Shown piece after piece: positions 26,043-36,065 of a stretch of DNA of 36,174 bases (position 1 is the stretch's first letter; the number at the start of each line of letters is the position of its first letter). The translations under genes and the position numbers were made by a program. Location: positions 1 through 36,174 of the forward strand of contig JAFEGB010000345.1 of assembly GCA_018240295.1 (NCBI GenBank). The letters are read 5' to 3'. This stretch comes from Pseudomonadota bacterium. GTDB lineage: Bacteria > Pseudomonadota > Gammaproteobacteria > Competibacterales > Competibacteraceae. Below the pieces are notes generated by a model that saw only the letters and a program-made list of their open reading frames with translations, searched no databases and was not told the DNA's origin.

Positions 26043-27263
26043 ATGCGTCGCGTCGTCGTCACCGGCATCGGTATCGTTTCGAGCATCGGCGTCAACCGCC
26101 ACGAGGTGCTCGCCGCGCTGCGCGAGGGCCGAAGCGGCATCGAGTTCAGCGAGCGCTACCGGGAGCTGGGCCTGCGCTCGCAGGTCCACGGTCCGATCCG
26201 CATCGAGAAGGAGGCGCTGATCGACCGCAAGGTCCTGCGCTTCATGGGCGATGCGGCCGCGTTCAACTACCTGGCGATGCGCGAGGCGATCGAGGATGCC
26301 GGCCTGCCGCCCGGAATGGTCTCGAACGAGCGCACCGGCCTGATCGTCGGCTCCGGCGGCGGCTCGCCGGAACACCAGGTCGATGCCGTCGACCTGCTGC
26401 GCACCAAGGGCGTGCGCCGCGTCGGGCCGTACATGGTCACGCGCACGATGAGCAACACGACCTCGGCGTGCCTGGCAACGCCGTTTCGCATCCGCGGCGT
26501 CAACTATTCGATCAGCTCGGCCTGCGCGACCAGCGCGCACTGCATCGGCAATGCCGCCGAACTGATCCAGTGGGGCAAGCAGGACGTGATGTTCGCCGGC
26601 GGCGGCGAGGAAGTGCATGCGAACATGACCGTGCTGTTCGACGCCATGGGCGCGCTGTCCTCGAAGTACAACGACACGCCGACGCGCGCCTCGCGCGCTT
26701 ACGATGCCGATCGTGACGGGTTCGTGATCTCCGGCGGCGGTGGTGTCGTCGTGCTCGAAGCCCTCGATCACGCACTGGCACGCGGCGCGAAAATCTACGC
26801 CGAGATCACCGGCTACGGTGCGACTTCCGACGGCTACGACATGGTCGCCCCGTCCGGCGAGGGCGCGGTGCGCTGCATGCGTCAGGCGATGGCAACCTGC
26901 CCGACGCCGATCGACTACATCAACGCCCACGGCACCTCGACCCCGCTCGGTGACACGCGCGAGCTCGATGCGGTGCGCGAGACCTTCGCCGGTGGTCGCG
27001 TGCCGTACATCAGCTCGACGAAGTCGCTGACCGGGCACGCGCTCGGGGCCGCCGGCGTCAACGAGGCGATCTATTCGCTGCTGATGCTGGAGCACGACTT
27101 CGTCGCCGCCTCCGCCAACATCGAGCGGCTGGACCCGCAGGCCGAAGGTCTGCCGATCGCGCTCGAACGCATCGACAACGCCGGGCTGAACACGGTGATG
27201 TCGAACAGCTTCGGGTTCGGCGGCACCAACGCGACGCTGATCATGAGCAGGTATCGCGGCTGA
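26043..27263 (+). CDS. fabB: FabB 3-oxoacyl-ACP synthase I
   Basis: FabB elongates cis-3-decenoyl-ACP made by FabA, committing chains to unsaturation. The 406-residue thiolase-fold enzyme has catalytic Cys161 ([11 protein letters not shown]), His296 ([11 protein letters not shown]) and His332 ([10 protein letters not shown]), the Cys-His-His set of elongating KAS enzymes. The C-terminal [15 protein letters not shown] is standard. A GGGGG-type ribosome site precedes the ATG. The operon closes with the intrinsic terminator at 27290-27320. Confidence 0.95.
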   Translation: MRRVVVTGIGIVSSIGVNRHEVLAALREGRSGIEFSERYRELGLRSQVHGPIRIEKEALIDRKVLRFMGDAAAFNYLAMREAIEDAGLPPGMVSNERTGLIVGSGGGSPEHQVDAVDLLRTKGVRRVGPYMVTRTMSNTTSACLATPFRIRGVNYSISSACATSAHCIGNAAELIQWGKQDVMFAGGGEEVHANMTVLFDAMGALSSKYNDTPTRASRAYDADRDGFVISGGGGVVVLEALDHALARGAKIYAEITGYGATSDGYDMVAPSGEGAVRCMRQAMATCPTPIDYINAHGTSTPLGDTRELDAVRETFAGGRVPYISSTKSLTGHALGAAGVNEAIYSLLMLEHDFVAASANIERLDPQAEGLPIALERIDNAGLNTVMSNSFGFGGTNATLIMSRYRG

Positions 27264-27289
27264 AGCCCGTCAGCTGCCATCCGTGCGAG

Positions 27290-27320
27290 GGCGGCGTCCG
27301 TTTAGGGACGTCGCCTTTTT
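27290..27320 (+). terminator. Intrinsic terminator of fabAB
   Basis: GGCGGCGTCC (27290-27299) pairs with GGACGTCGCC (27306-27315) with one G-T pair and a 6-nt loop, followed by TTTTT. It lies 26 bp after the fabB stop. The next roughly 200 bp to the repressor stop at 27517 shows no gene. Confidence 0.92.
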
Positions 27321-27516
27321 CATTCATGCAGGCCGCTGCCAGGGGAGGGCAGGGTGGAGAAGCCGGTCAGGTCGGCGGGGGAACAGGTCAGGCCCGGCAG
27401 GGAACGGCCCCGGATCGCCGGGAAGCCGTCACCGGTTTGGCGGGGGCAGATCGGCGCGGGGCCGCAACACTCGGACGTGGCCGCGCAACCGGGCAGGCAG
27501 GGCTCACCGGCAGGGA

Positions 27517-28152
27517 TCAGAAGCGTTCGAGCCGGGCGGCCACGCTGCCGATCAGCGTATCCAGCCCCGACAGCGCACGCAGCGGATCGGGCCAGTCGGG
27601 GTTCGAGGCGCGCAGCACCCGCCGGTCGCCCTCGACGATCAGCTCGCGCAGCACCGGTTCGGTGGCGCCGCCCGGCAGCACCAGCACGATGCCGCCATGC
27701 ACCGGCGGCCGGTCAGGGTCGATGTAGACGAGTTCGCCTTCGAGCAGGCGGGGCGCCATGCTGCAGCCGCGCACGCGCAGCACGAACGCGGCGGGTCCGA
27801 GCGGCACCGGCGACGGCAGCCATTCCTCGGCGCCGACCCGGTAGGCGTTGCGGCCGATGTCGGGCCAGCGTGCTGCGGTGCTCCAGTCGATCAGCGGGTA
27901 ATCGCTGCGGCCTTCGCCGGCGGCGAGTTCATCGGGGCGCATGGCGCCGACTCCCGTGACCAGCCACTCGACGTTGACGGCGAGCGCACGTGCGGCCGCC
28001 ACGAGGTTTTCGGGGCGCAAACCCTTCGATTCCCCGCTTTCCCATTGCGAGACGGCCGCACGGCTGACGCCGACGGATTCGCCCAGCCTGAGCTGTGACC
28101 ATCCCCTGGCCTCCCGTGCTTCCCGGATGCGTTGTCCAAGTGTTGTTCCCAT
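27517..28152 (-). CDS. XRE-family repressor with S24 peptidase-like domain
   Basis: A 211-residue CI/LexA-like transcription factor. The HTH is about 5-66 (LGQRIREAREARGWSQ, then VGVSRAAVSQWESG recognition helix). A linker follows, then an S24 fold from about 85 (YPLIDWS...) with the serine motif GCSMAPRLLEGE (Ser131). The position expected for the catalytic Lys, 38 residues later, is Arg169 (VLREL), and the usual Ala-Gly cleavage pair near the WvqAG-like segment reads Ala-Ala (93-94). It may therefore bind and oligomerise without self-cleavage, although an AG also occurs at 78-79. It is divergent from a small membrane gene, and three GCATGC boxes lie between them. No other phage gene is nearby. 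Confidence 0.88.
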   Translation of the reverse strand: MGTTLGQRIREAREARGWSQLRLGESVGVSRAAVSQWESGESKGLRPENLVAAARALAVNVEWLVTGVGAMRPDELAAGEGRSDYPLIDWSTAARWPDIGRNAYRVGAEEWLPSPVPLGPAAFVLRVRGCSMAPRLLEGELVYIDPDRPPVHGGIVLVLPGGATEPVLRELIVEGDRRVLRASNPDWPDPLRALSGLDTLIGSVAARLERF

Positions 28153-28158
28153 GGTGCG

Positions 28159-28211
28159 GCATGCTACTGCCGTACCCGGGCAGGCATGCTTGATCCGGAT
28201 GTCAAGCATGC
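28159..28211. promoter_or_regulatory. Three-box operator of the XRE/S24 repressor
   Basis: GCATGC occurs at 28159-28164, 28184-28189 and 28206-28211, with centre spacings of 25 and 22 bp. Boxes 2 and 3 also form a perfect 10-bp inverted repeat, GCATGCTTGA (28184-28193) and TCAAGCATGC (28202-28211). Box 3 extends to the palindrome AAGCATGCTT. Box 1 is 7 bp upstream of the repressor ATG, and boxes 2-3 overlap the predicted divergent promoter, as expected for autoregulation plus repression of the divergent gene. Confidence 0.7.
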
Positions 28212-28218
28212 TTACCAT
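28190..28218 (+). promoter_or_regulatory. Predicted promoter of the small membrane protein gene
   Basis: TTGATC (28190-28195), a 17-bp spacer and TACCAT (28213-28218) match four of six bases at each hexamer. The spacer holds operator box 3 and box 2 abuts the -35. Transcription would start near 28226, about 65 nt before the proposed ATC start, with a CCGGAG/CTCCGG stem (28232-28253) in the leader. A perfect TTGACA also occurs on the minus strand at 28205-28200, but I found no -10 at proper spacing. Confidence 0.4.
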
Positions 28219-28290
28219 CCTAGCGAAATTTCCGGAGCCGGACCAGTCTCCGGCATCCACAACAACATCATCTGCACAGGGAGGTGTGCC

Positions 28291-28500
28291 ATCGACTTTC
28301 CATCCATCTCCGTCTTCTGGTTCTGGCCTTACCTGATGCTGTCGCTCGGCAGCTCGGTGCTGCTGGTCGGCTGTCTGATGCTGCGGGTGGCCTGGCGTGA
28401 ACACATGCCGGCGCACTACCGCCTGCTCGGCGGGATCGCAGTCCTGGCCGGTCTGGCGATCCTGCTTTGCGCCGGCTGGCTGGGGATCAGGGGCTGCTGA
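28291..28500 (+). CDS. Small two-helix membrane protein, possible ATC start
   Basis: A 69-codon frame with two hydrophobic segments, FWFWPYLMLSLGSSVLLVG (about 9-27) and LLGGIAVLAGLAILLCAGWL (about 44-63), separated by a basic loop (RVAWREHMPAHYR). AGGGAGGTG ends 6 bp before ATC at 28291 and there is no ATG, GTG or TTG in frame at that distance. In-frame alternatives are ATG 28186, which would precede the predicted transcript, and ATG 28336, inside helix 1 without a ribosome site. No family is recognised. Under the repressor's operator it could be a stress- or damage-inducible membrane peptide; that is speculation. Its end overlaps the convergent DUF3293 gene by 14 bp. Confidence 0.55.
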   Translation: MDFPSISVFWFWPYLMLSLGSSVLLVGCLMLRVAWREHMPAHYRLLGGIAVLAGLAILLCAGWLGIRGC

Positions 28501-28936
28501 GTCCGCTGCAGCGCAGTTCGGCCACCGTTTCACGGCCGCCGCAGACGTATGCAAGCTGACCGTAGCGGAGTGCAAGCCGGTGTGCGAGTGCCGCATCCAG
28601 CCCCGGCACCAGCCAGGCCGGCTCCGGCGGCCAGGCGGCATCGGCCGGCAGGCCGTGGCCGCTCCAGCCCGGCCGCCCGAGCCGCGCCAGCAGTCGTCCG
28701 AAGTGCAGGTGCCGCCTGCGGTTGTGCGCATCATCGAGCAGCTGCGCCCGCGGATTGCAGGCACCGATGTATACCCAGCGGTCGTGGCCGCACCGTGCCA
28801 GCTCGCGATCGAGGACCGGATGCCGCTTTCCGATGCGGATCTCGACCGGACCGAACGGCGTCAGCGCCGTGTAGCGGGTCGCCAGAAACGCCTGCAGCAG
28901 CGCCCCGGACAGCGCAAGGGCCGGGGGCGGACTCAT
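28487..28936 (-). CDS. DUF3293 domain protein
   Basis: A 149-residue protein resembling DUF3293. It has an N-terminal FLATRYTALTPFGPVEIRIG, the block WVYIGACNPRAQLLDDAHNR, then PPEPAWLVPGLD and LALRYGQLAYVCGG, typical of the family. It is cytoplasmic with no signal or membrane segment, and its function is unknown. Start ATG at 28936 precedes MSPPPALALSGALLQAFL. It converges on, and overlaps, the small membrane protein gene and is divergent from the crotonase gene. Confidence 0.75.
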   Translation of the reverse strand: MSPPPALALSGALLQAFLATRYTALTPFGPVEIRIGKRHPVLDRELARCGHDRWVYIGACNPRAQLLDDAHNRRRHLHFGRLLARLGRPGWSGHGLPADAAWPPEPAWLVPGLDAALAHRLALRYGQLAYVCGGRETVAELRCSGLSSP

Positions 28937-29019
28937 GCCCGATCACCCGGCCCGGCACTGGCCGTGGACCCGGGCTCGGCGTAGCTTCGTGCCGGTAGCG
29001 GATCACTGGGGGCATCGGC

Positions 29020-29790
29020 ATGCAGGGTGAAATCCGGATCAGCCGCGAACAGGCCGTGCTCTGCCTGCGCGTGCATCGGCCCGGGCGGCGCAACGCCCTG
29101 ACCAACGAACTGTATGGCGCGCTCGCCGATGCGATCCTCGGCGCGCAGGACGACCCGGCCGTGCGTGTGCTGCTGATCACCGGCGGCGAGGACTGCTTCA
29201 CGGCCGGCAATGATCTCGGCGAATTCGCGGCCGGTCCGCCGGCCGACACCGATGCACCGGTGTTCCGTTTCCTGAGCGCCCTGGTCGCCTGCGAGAAGCC
29301 GCTGGTTGCGGCCGTCTGCGGCGTGGCGGTCGGCATCGGCACAACGCTGCTCTGCCATTGCGATCTCGTCTACGCCGCGCAGGATGCCCGCTTCCAGCTG
29401 CCGTTCGTCAGCCTCGGCCTCTGCCCGGAAGCGGCTTCCAGCCTGCTGCTGCCGCGGCTTGCCGGCCATGCGCGTGCCTCCGAATGGCTGCTGCTCGGCG
29501 AGCCATTCGGGGCCGAGGCCGCGCAGGCGGCGGGACTGGTCAACGAGGTGCTGCCCGCCGGCGAAGTCCTGCCCCGCGCGCTGGCCCGCGCGCAGCAGCT
29601 CGCCCGCCAGCCGCCGGCCGCCGTGCGCCTGACCCGGCAGCTGCTGAAGGCCGCCGACCGGGCGGCGGTCGAGCGCACGCTGGGCATCGAGGCGCAGGCC
29701 TTTCTGGGCCGGCTGGCCTCCCCGGAGGCCGCGGAGGCTTTCGCGGCGTTCGCTGAGAAGCGCGCGCCGGACTTCTCGCGCTTCGACTGA
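29020..29790 (+). CDS. Enoyl-CoA hydratase/isomerase, isomerase-type active site
   Basis: A 256-residue crotonase-fold enzyme acting on acyl-CoA. Oxyanion-hole segments are FTAGNDLGEF (60-69) and CGVAVGIGTTLL (100-111). In the catalytic region, FQLPFVSLGLCPEAASSLLL (125-144), the position of the first hydratase glutamate (in QPEI of ECH) is Phe129, while Glu137 sits where delta3,delta2-enoyl-CoA isomerases have their single acid. The protein is therefore more likely an enoyl-CoA isomerase than a hydratase. A GGGGG ribosome site precedes the ATG. No other beta-oxidation gene is adjacent. Confidence 0.87.
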   Translation: MQGEIRISREQAVLCLRVHRPGRRNALTNELYGALADAILGAQDDPAVRVLLITGGEDCFTAGNDLGEFAAGPPADTDAPVFRFLSALVACEKPLVAAVCGVAVGIGTTLLCHCDLVYAAQDARFQLPFVSLGLCPEAASSLLLPRLAGHARASEWLLLGEPFGAEAAQAAGLVNEVLPAGEVLPRALARAQQLARQPPAAVRLTRQLLKAADRAAVERTLGIEAQAFLGRLASPEAAEAFAAFAEKRAPDFSRFD

Positions 29791-29813
29791 TCCGCTCGCG
29801 GCCCGCAGGCGAT

Positions 29814-30455
29814 TCATGTCGGCAGGGCGGCAGGCGGCGCGGGCCGCAAGCGCCAGATCAGCGTCACGTTGTCGCGCGGCATCGCTTCGATCGACAGAAG
29901 CTCGAAGCCGTGCGTCTTCGCCAGGGGCAGCAGATCAGCGAGTTCGCGCACGCCCTGCAGCGGATCGCGGGCGCGCAGCGCGGCATCGAAGCGCAGGTTG
30001 CTGTCCGCCGAGGCCGGGCCGTCGAGCACCGGCCCGTACAGAAAGAACAGGCCATCCGGGCGCAGCGAGCGCGCCAGTCCGGCGAACAGGGCGATGACGC
30101 CGCGCCACGGCAGGATGTGGGCGGTATTGGCCGTGTAGGCGTGATCGACACCGGGCACCGGCCATTCGCCGGCCAGCACATCCAGCGGGCAGGGCGGCGG
30201 CAGGTTCGGCAGCCCGGCGAGCGCGAGCCGGGCGGCAAGACCGGGCAGCAGGGCCGGCAGCTCACTTGCGAGCCAGCGCAGCCAGGGCAGGGCGGTGGCG
30301 AAATGCACGGCGTGCTGACCGGTGCCGGCGCCGAGTTCGAGCACGCTCGCCGGCGAGCGCAGATGGCGTTGCAGCACCGTGAGGATGGCCTGCTTGTTCT
30401 CATCGGCCGCCGGGGCCCAGGGCAGGGAAGCGGAGTCGGGTTCGATGCGGTTCAC
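29814..30455 (-). CDS. DUF938 SAM-dependent methyltransferase-like protein
   Basis: A 213-residue class I methyltransferase-like protein of the DUF938 family. It shows ADENKQAILTVLQRHL (family N-terminal block), SAM motif VLELGAGTGQHAVHFA (38-53), the later VDHAYTANTAHILPW, GLFFLYGPVL and DSNLRFDAALRARDP segment. The substrate is unknown. The GTG start at 30455 agrees with the family N-terminus. It is a single gene between convergent crotonase and divergent DUF1223. Confidence 0.85.
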   Translation of the reverse strand: MNRIEPDSASLPWAPAADENKQAILTVLQRHLRSPASVLELGAGTGQHAVHFATALPWLRWLASELPALLPGLAARLALAGLPNLPPPCPLDVLAGEWPVPGVDHAYTANTAHILPWRGVIALFAGLARSLRPDGLFFLYGPVLDGPASADSNLRFDAALRARDPLQGVRELADLLPLAKTHGFELLSIEAMPRDNVTLIWRLRPAPPAALPT

Positions 30456-30562
30456 GGTCCACGGTTTCGGGTGAGTCCGGCGCCTGCATCCGGCCGGCGT
30501 CCGGCAGCGTAACGGAGACGGCCCGTTTCCCGCGGGCGGTTCCGCTGTCGAGGATATCCGTG

Positions 30563-31330
30563 ATGCGCCGCCGATCGATGTGGATTCGCCTGTTCGCCGC
30601 TGCCGCCCTGCTGCCTGCCGCCCTGGTGCAGGCCGCCCAGAGCTTCGAAAGTCCGCCGCAGCAGGTCGCGCTGCTCGAACTGTTCACGTCGGAAGGCTGC
30701 AGCAGCTGCCCGCCGGCCGATGCCTGGCTGAGCACGCTGGTCCGGGATCCACGGCTGTGGCAGACCCTGGTGCCGGTCGCCTTCCACGTTGATTACTGGG
30801 ATGGTCCCGGCTGGCAGGACCGCTTCGCGACACCGGCCTTCAGCGCCCGCCAGCGCCGGCACGTCGGGCACGGTCTGGTGCGTCAGGTCTACACCCCCGG
30901 CTTCGTCGTCGCCGGGCACGAGTGGCGGGGCTGGTTCGGGGGCGAGACCCTGGCCCCGGCCGCTCCGGCCGCCGGCGTGCTGCGCGCCACGCTCGACGGT
31001 CAGCGCATCGACGTGCGCTACACCCCGCACGGGGGGGCAGACGGTGCACTGCAGGCGCGTGTCGCCGTGCTCGGTTTCGGTCTTGGCAGCGAGGTGCGGG
31101 CCGGCGAGAACGCCGGTCGCAGGCTCAGGCACGATTTCGTCGTGCTCGGCTTCGATGGCTTCGCACTGCACCCGGACGGCAGCGGGCACTGGACGGGGCA
31201 GGGGACGCTGCCGGCTGCGCAGCTGCCGGCTCCGCGCCATGCACTGGCGGTCTGGATCGAGCGCAACGGCGAACCGGCGCCGCTGCAGGCGACCGGCGGC
31301 TGGCTGGCCCTGCCGGCGGCGGGTCCGTAG
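30563..31330 (+). CDS. Secreted DUF1223 thioredoxin-like protein
   Basis: A 255-residue exported protein. It has a signal peptide about 1-24 (ending ALVQA), then a thioredoxin-fold segment with LLELFTSEGCSSCPPADAWL (Cys46 and Cys49), FHVDYWDGPGWQDRF and VYTPGFVVAGHEW, all DUF1223 hallmarks. The CSSC pair suggests redox or metal handling in the periplasm, unproven for the family. ATG at 30563 is preferred over GTG at 30560 because GAGG lies 9 bp upstream. It precedes pgm by 36 bp and might be cotranscribed. Confidence 0.87.
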   Translation: MRRRSMWIRLFAAAALLPAALVQAAQSFESPPQQVALLELFTSEGCSSCPPADAWLSTLVRDPRLWQTLVPVAFHVDYWDGPGWQDRFATPAFSARQRRHVGHGLVRQVYTPGFVVAGHEWRGWFGGETLAPAAPAAGVLRATLDGQRIDVRYTPHGGADGALQARVAVLGFGLGSEVRAGENAGRRLRHDFVVLGFDGFALHPDGSGHWTGQGTLPAAQLPAPRHALAVWIERNGEPAPLQATGGWLALPAAGP

Positions 31331-32998
<1,668 letters not shown>

Positions 32999-33200
32999 GC
33001 GTCCGCCGGACGTCGAATCACGACCCGCAGCCGCCGGGTTGAAATGTTTCCGATGGTGCCGGATCGGCAAATCCCTTGCTGCACTGCGGCATCCGGCTTG
33101 CCAGTACCGTGAGCCGGCGGGTAAGGTGCCGCGACTTGCGTGCGGCGGACCGTTGCCCGTATCCGCTACCGCCGAAATCTACCTGTTCAAGAGACCTGTC

Positions 33201-34535
33201 ATGAAGATCACGATTTTCGGGACTGGCTACGTCGGACTCGTCACGGGCGCCTGTCTGGCCGAGGTCGGCAACCACGTGCTGTGCGTGGACGTTGACGAAA
33301 CCAAGATCGAAAACCTCAAGCGCGGCATCATTCCGATTTACGAGCCCGGGCTGGACGAAATCGTCAAGCGCAATCTGGCCGCCGGCACGCTCGAATTCAC
33401 CACCGAAGCCGCAGCCGGCGTCGCCCACGGCTTGTTCCAGTTCATCGCCGTCGGCACGCCTCCCGATGAGGACGGTTCGGCCGACCTGCAGCACGTCAAG
33501 GCCGTCGCCCGCACGATCGGCCAGCACATCACCGACTATCGCATCATCGTCAACAAATCGACGGTGCCGGTCGGCACGGCCGATGTCGTGCGTGCCGCGG
33601 TGCACGAGCAGCTGGCGCTGCGCCAGGCCGAAATCGCCTTCGATGTGGTTTCCAATCCGGAATTCCTGAAGGAAGGCGCGGCCGTCGATGATTTCATGAA
33701 GCCGGATCGCATCGTCATCGGCACCGACGACCCGCGCACCACCGAACTGCTGCGCGTGCTGTACGAACCCTTCAACCGCAGTCACGGACGGCTGGTGGAA
33801 ATGGACGTACGCTCGGCCGAGCTGACCAAATACGCCGCCAACGCCATGCTGGCGACCAAGATCAGCTTCATGAATGAAATTGCCAACCTGGCGGAGCGAC
33901 TCGGGGCCGACGTTGAAAAGGTGCGCGTCGGCATCGGTTCCGATCCGCGCATCGGCTATCACTTCATTTATCCGGGCTGTGGCTATGGCGGCTCGTGTTT
34001 TCCCAAGGATGTCAAGGCGCTGGAGCGCACGGCTCGCGAAATCGGTTACCGCGCCGAATTGCTGACGGCCGTCGAATCCGTCAACGATCGCCAGAAGACG
34101 GTGCTGTTCGAAAAGATCCGCCAGCATTTCGGCAACGGGCTTTCCGGCCGGACCTTTGCGCTCTGGGGCCTGGCCTTCAAGCCGAAAACCGATGACATGC
34201 GCGACGCACCGAGTCGTGTGCTGATGGAAGCCTTGTGGGCGGCCGGTGCAAAGGTGCGAGCGCACGATCCCGAAGCAATGAAGGAATGTCGTCGCATCTA
34301 CGGTGAGCGTTCCGATCTCGTGCTCTGTGACAAGCCGGAGCAGGTACTCGAAGGCGCCGATGCGCTGGTCGTCGTGACCGAATGGAATGTCTTCCGCAGC
34401 CCCGATTTCGACCTGATCAAGGCGCGTCTGAAGTCGCCGGTGGTGTTTGATGGCCGCAACCTCTATGACCCGGAGCGCATGAAACGCGCAGGGTTCATGC
34501 ATTACGGCATCGGCCGGGGGAGCGCTTTGCGCTGA
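33201..34535 (+). CDS. ugd: UDP-glucose 6-dehydrogenase
   Basis: A 444-residue NAD-dependent enzyme oxidising UDP-glucose to UDP-glucuronate. It has Rossmann motif [48 protein letters not shown], Lys210 region [14 protein letters not shown], and catalytic Cys266 in [13 protein letters not shown], then a C-terminal UDP-binding domain with [16 protein letters not shown]. Start [10 protein letters not shown] is the family N-terminus. Codons look less GC-biased than in the preceding genes (GAA, TTT and TAT are common). It lies 98 bp upstream of manC. Confidence 0.95.
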   Translation: MKITIFGTGYVGLVTGACLAEVGNHVLCVDVDETKIENLKRGIIPIYEPGLDEIVKRNLAAGTLEFTTEAAAGVAHGLFQFIAVGTPPDEDGSADLQHVKAVARTIGQHITDYRIIVNKSTVPVGTADVVRAAVHEQLALRQAEIAFDVVSNPEFLKEGAAVDDFMKPDRIVIGTDDPRTTELLRVLYEPFNRSHGRLVEMDVRSAELTKYAANAMLATKISFMNEIANLAERLGADVEKVRVGIGSDPRIGYHFIYPGCGYGGSCFPKDVKALERTAREIGYRAELLTAVESVNDRQKTVLFEKIRQHFGNGLSGRTFALWGLAFKPKTDDMRDAPSRVLMEALWAAGAKVRAHDPEAMKECRRIYGERSDLVLCDKPEQVLEGADALVVVTEWNVFRSPDFDLIKARLKSPVVFDGRNLYDPERMKRAGFMHYGIGRGSALR

Positions 34536-34633
34536 GTTTCGATCAGAGAGTTTTCGATCCGAATGAGCAGCCAAGTTTCCGGATTGATTTGATGTATGCC
34601 CGTTATCCGTCGTGAAATGAGAGGAAATGGCTG

Positions 34634-36058
34634 ATGTCTTCGATCGTTCCGGTAATCCTGTCCGGTGGCAGCGGTACGCGGCTGTGGCCGCAGTCGCGGG
34701 AAGCCTATCCGAAACAGTTCCTGCCGCTCGTCGATGATCTGACGCTGTTGCAGAACACGGCCAGGCGCATCGACGGACTGCCGGGACTCGTGGCCCCGCT
34801 GCTCATATGCAATGAGGAGCACCGGTTCATGGTCGCCGAGCAACTGCGCATATGCGGTGTGCAGTCCTCGGCGATCCTGCTGGAGCCGGTCGGACGCAAC
34901 ACCGCACCGGCGGTTGCACTCGCTGCCCTGCATGCATGCGCCGATGGCAGTGATCCATTGCTGCTGGTGCTGCCGGCAGATCATGTGATCCAGGATGAGA
35001 ATGCATTCCGCGCGGCAGTGGTCGCAGCCCTGCCGGCCGCCGAAGCCGGCCGCCTGATCACCTTCGGCATCGTGCCGACCACTGCTGAAACCGGTTACGG
35101 CTACATCCGGGCCGGCGGGGCCGCCGAAGGGAGTGTGCGCAGTGTCGATCGCTTCGTCGAAAAGCCGGATCGCGAGACAGCCGAACGTTATGTGACCAGT
35201 GGCGAATACTACTGGAACAGCGGGATGTTCCTGTTCCGGGCTTCGGTGTTCCTCGCCGAACTGGAGGCGCATGCGCCGCAGATTTTCACGGCCTGCCGGG
35301 CTGCCCTGCAGGGCGCGAAATCAGATGCGGACTTCATCCGTGTCGATGCCGAGGCCTTCAGTGCCTGCCCGTCGGATTCGATTGACTACGCGATCATGGA
35401 GAAAACGCGCGCTGCCGCCGTGCTGCCGCTGGCCTGCGGCTGGAATGATGTAGGGTCGTGGTCGGCGCTCTGGGAGGTCTGTAACCGCGACACCGACGGC
35501 AATGTCGCCTGCGGCGACGTGATCAGTGTGGACAGTCATGGCTGCTACGTGCGCGCTGGTCGCCTGATCGCGACGGTCGGCGTCAGTGATCTCGTCATCG
35601 TGGATACCGACGATGCCGTGCTTGTCGCCCACAAGGATCGGGTACAGGAGGTCAAGCGTGTCGTTGCGCAACTGAAGTCCGGTGGTCGCAGCGAATGGAA
35701 GCATCATCGCAAGGTTTACCGCCCCTGGGGGGCATACGATTCGATCGATGCCGAAGATCGTTTCCAGGTCAAGCGCATCACGGTGCGTCCGGGCGCAGCG
35801 CTGAGTTTGCAGATGCACCATCACCGGGCCGAACACTGGATCGTCGTCAAGGGCACGGCGCGCATCACGCGCGGCGATGAAGTGTTCCTGCTGAGTGAAA
35901 ACCAGTCCACGTACATCCCGCTTGGCATTACCCACCGGCTTGAAAACCCCGGCCGCATCCCCCTCGAACTGATCGAGGTTCAGTCGGGTGCTTATCTCGG
36001 AGAGGACGACATCGTGCGTTTCGAGGATGTCTACGGTCGCCAGGGCACTCAGGGTTGA
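34634..36058 (+). CDS. manC: Bifunctional mannose-1-P guanylyltransferase / mannose-6-P isomerase
   Basis: A 474-residue type II PMI/GMP enzyme (ManC/AlgA/XanB class), making GDP-mannose and interconverting fructose-6-P and mannose-6-P. The N-terminal nucleotidyltransferase has [20 protein letters not shown] (11-30), PADHVI, ETGYGYI, FVEKP and [10 protein letters not shown]. The C-terminal cupin isomerase domain (about 355-465) has [11 protein letters not shown] and [23 protein letters not shown] precedes the ATG. It is followed by the manB-like start after 7 bp. Confidence 0.95.
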   Translation: MSSIVPVILSGGSGTRLWPQSREAYPKQFLPLVDDLTLLQNTARRIDGLPGLVAPLLICNEEHRFMVAEQLRICGVQSSAILLEPVGRNTAPAVALAALHACADGSDPLLLVLPADHVIQDENAFRAAVVAALPAAEAGRLITFGIVPTTAETGYGYIRAGGAAEGSVRSVDRFVEKPDRETAERYVTSGEYYWNSGMFLFRASVFLAELEAHAPQIFTACRAALQGAKSDADFIRVDAEAFSACPSDSIDYAIMEKTRAAAVLPLACGWNDVGSWSALWEVCNRDTDGNVACGDVISVDSHGCYVRAGRLIATVGVSDLVIVDTDDAVLVAHKDRVQEVKRVVAQLKSGGRSEWKHHRKVYRPWGAYDSIDAEDRFQVKRITVRPGAALSLQMHHHRAEHWIVVKGTARITRGDEVFLLSENQSTYIPLGITHRLENPGRIPLELIEVQSGAYLGEDDIVRFEDVYGRQGTQG

Positions 36059-36065
36059 GACGACG

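Noticed and set aside
28286-28336. GTG at 28286 as a start
   Set aside because: Wrong frame; it stops after 16 sense codons and is too close to the Shine-Dalgarno.
28186-28500. ATG at 28186 as the start of the small membrane protein
   Set aside because: It lies inside operator box 2 and upstream of the predicted transcription start, has no ribosome site, and adds a 35-residue segment with no hydrophobic or conserved pattern.
27517-28936. Prophage or immunity region
   Set aside because: Only the repressor is phage-like. No integrase, replication, structural or lysis gene, and no attachment-site repeats or tRNA, were seen around it.
33098-33127. TTGCCA-N18-TAAGGT as a ugd promoter
   Set aside because: The -10 match is poor and many similar pairs could be found; not strong enough to annotate.
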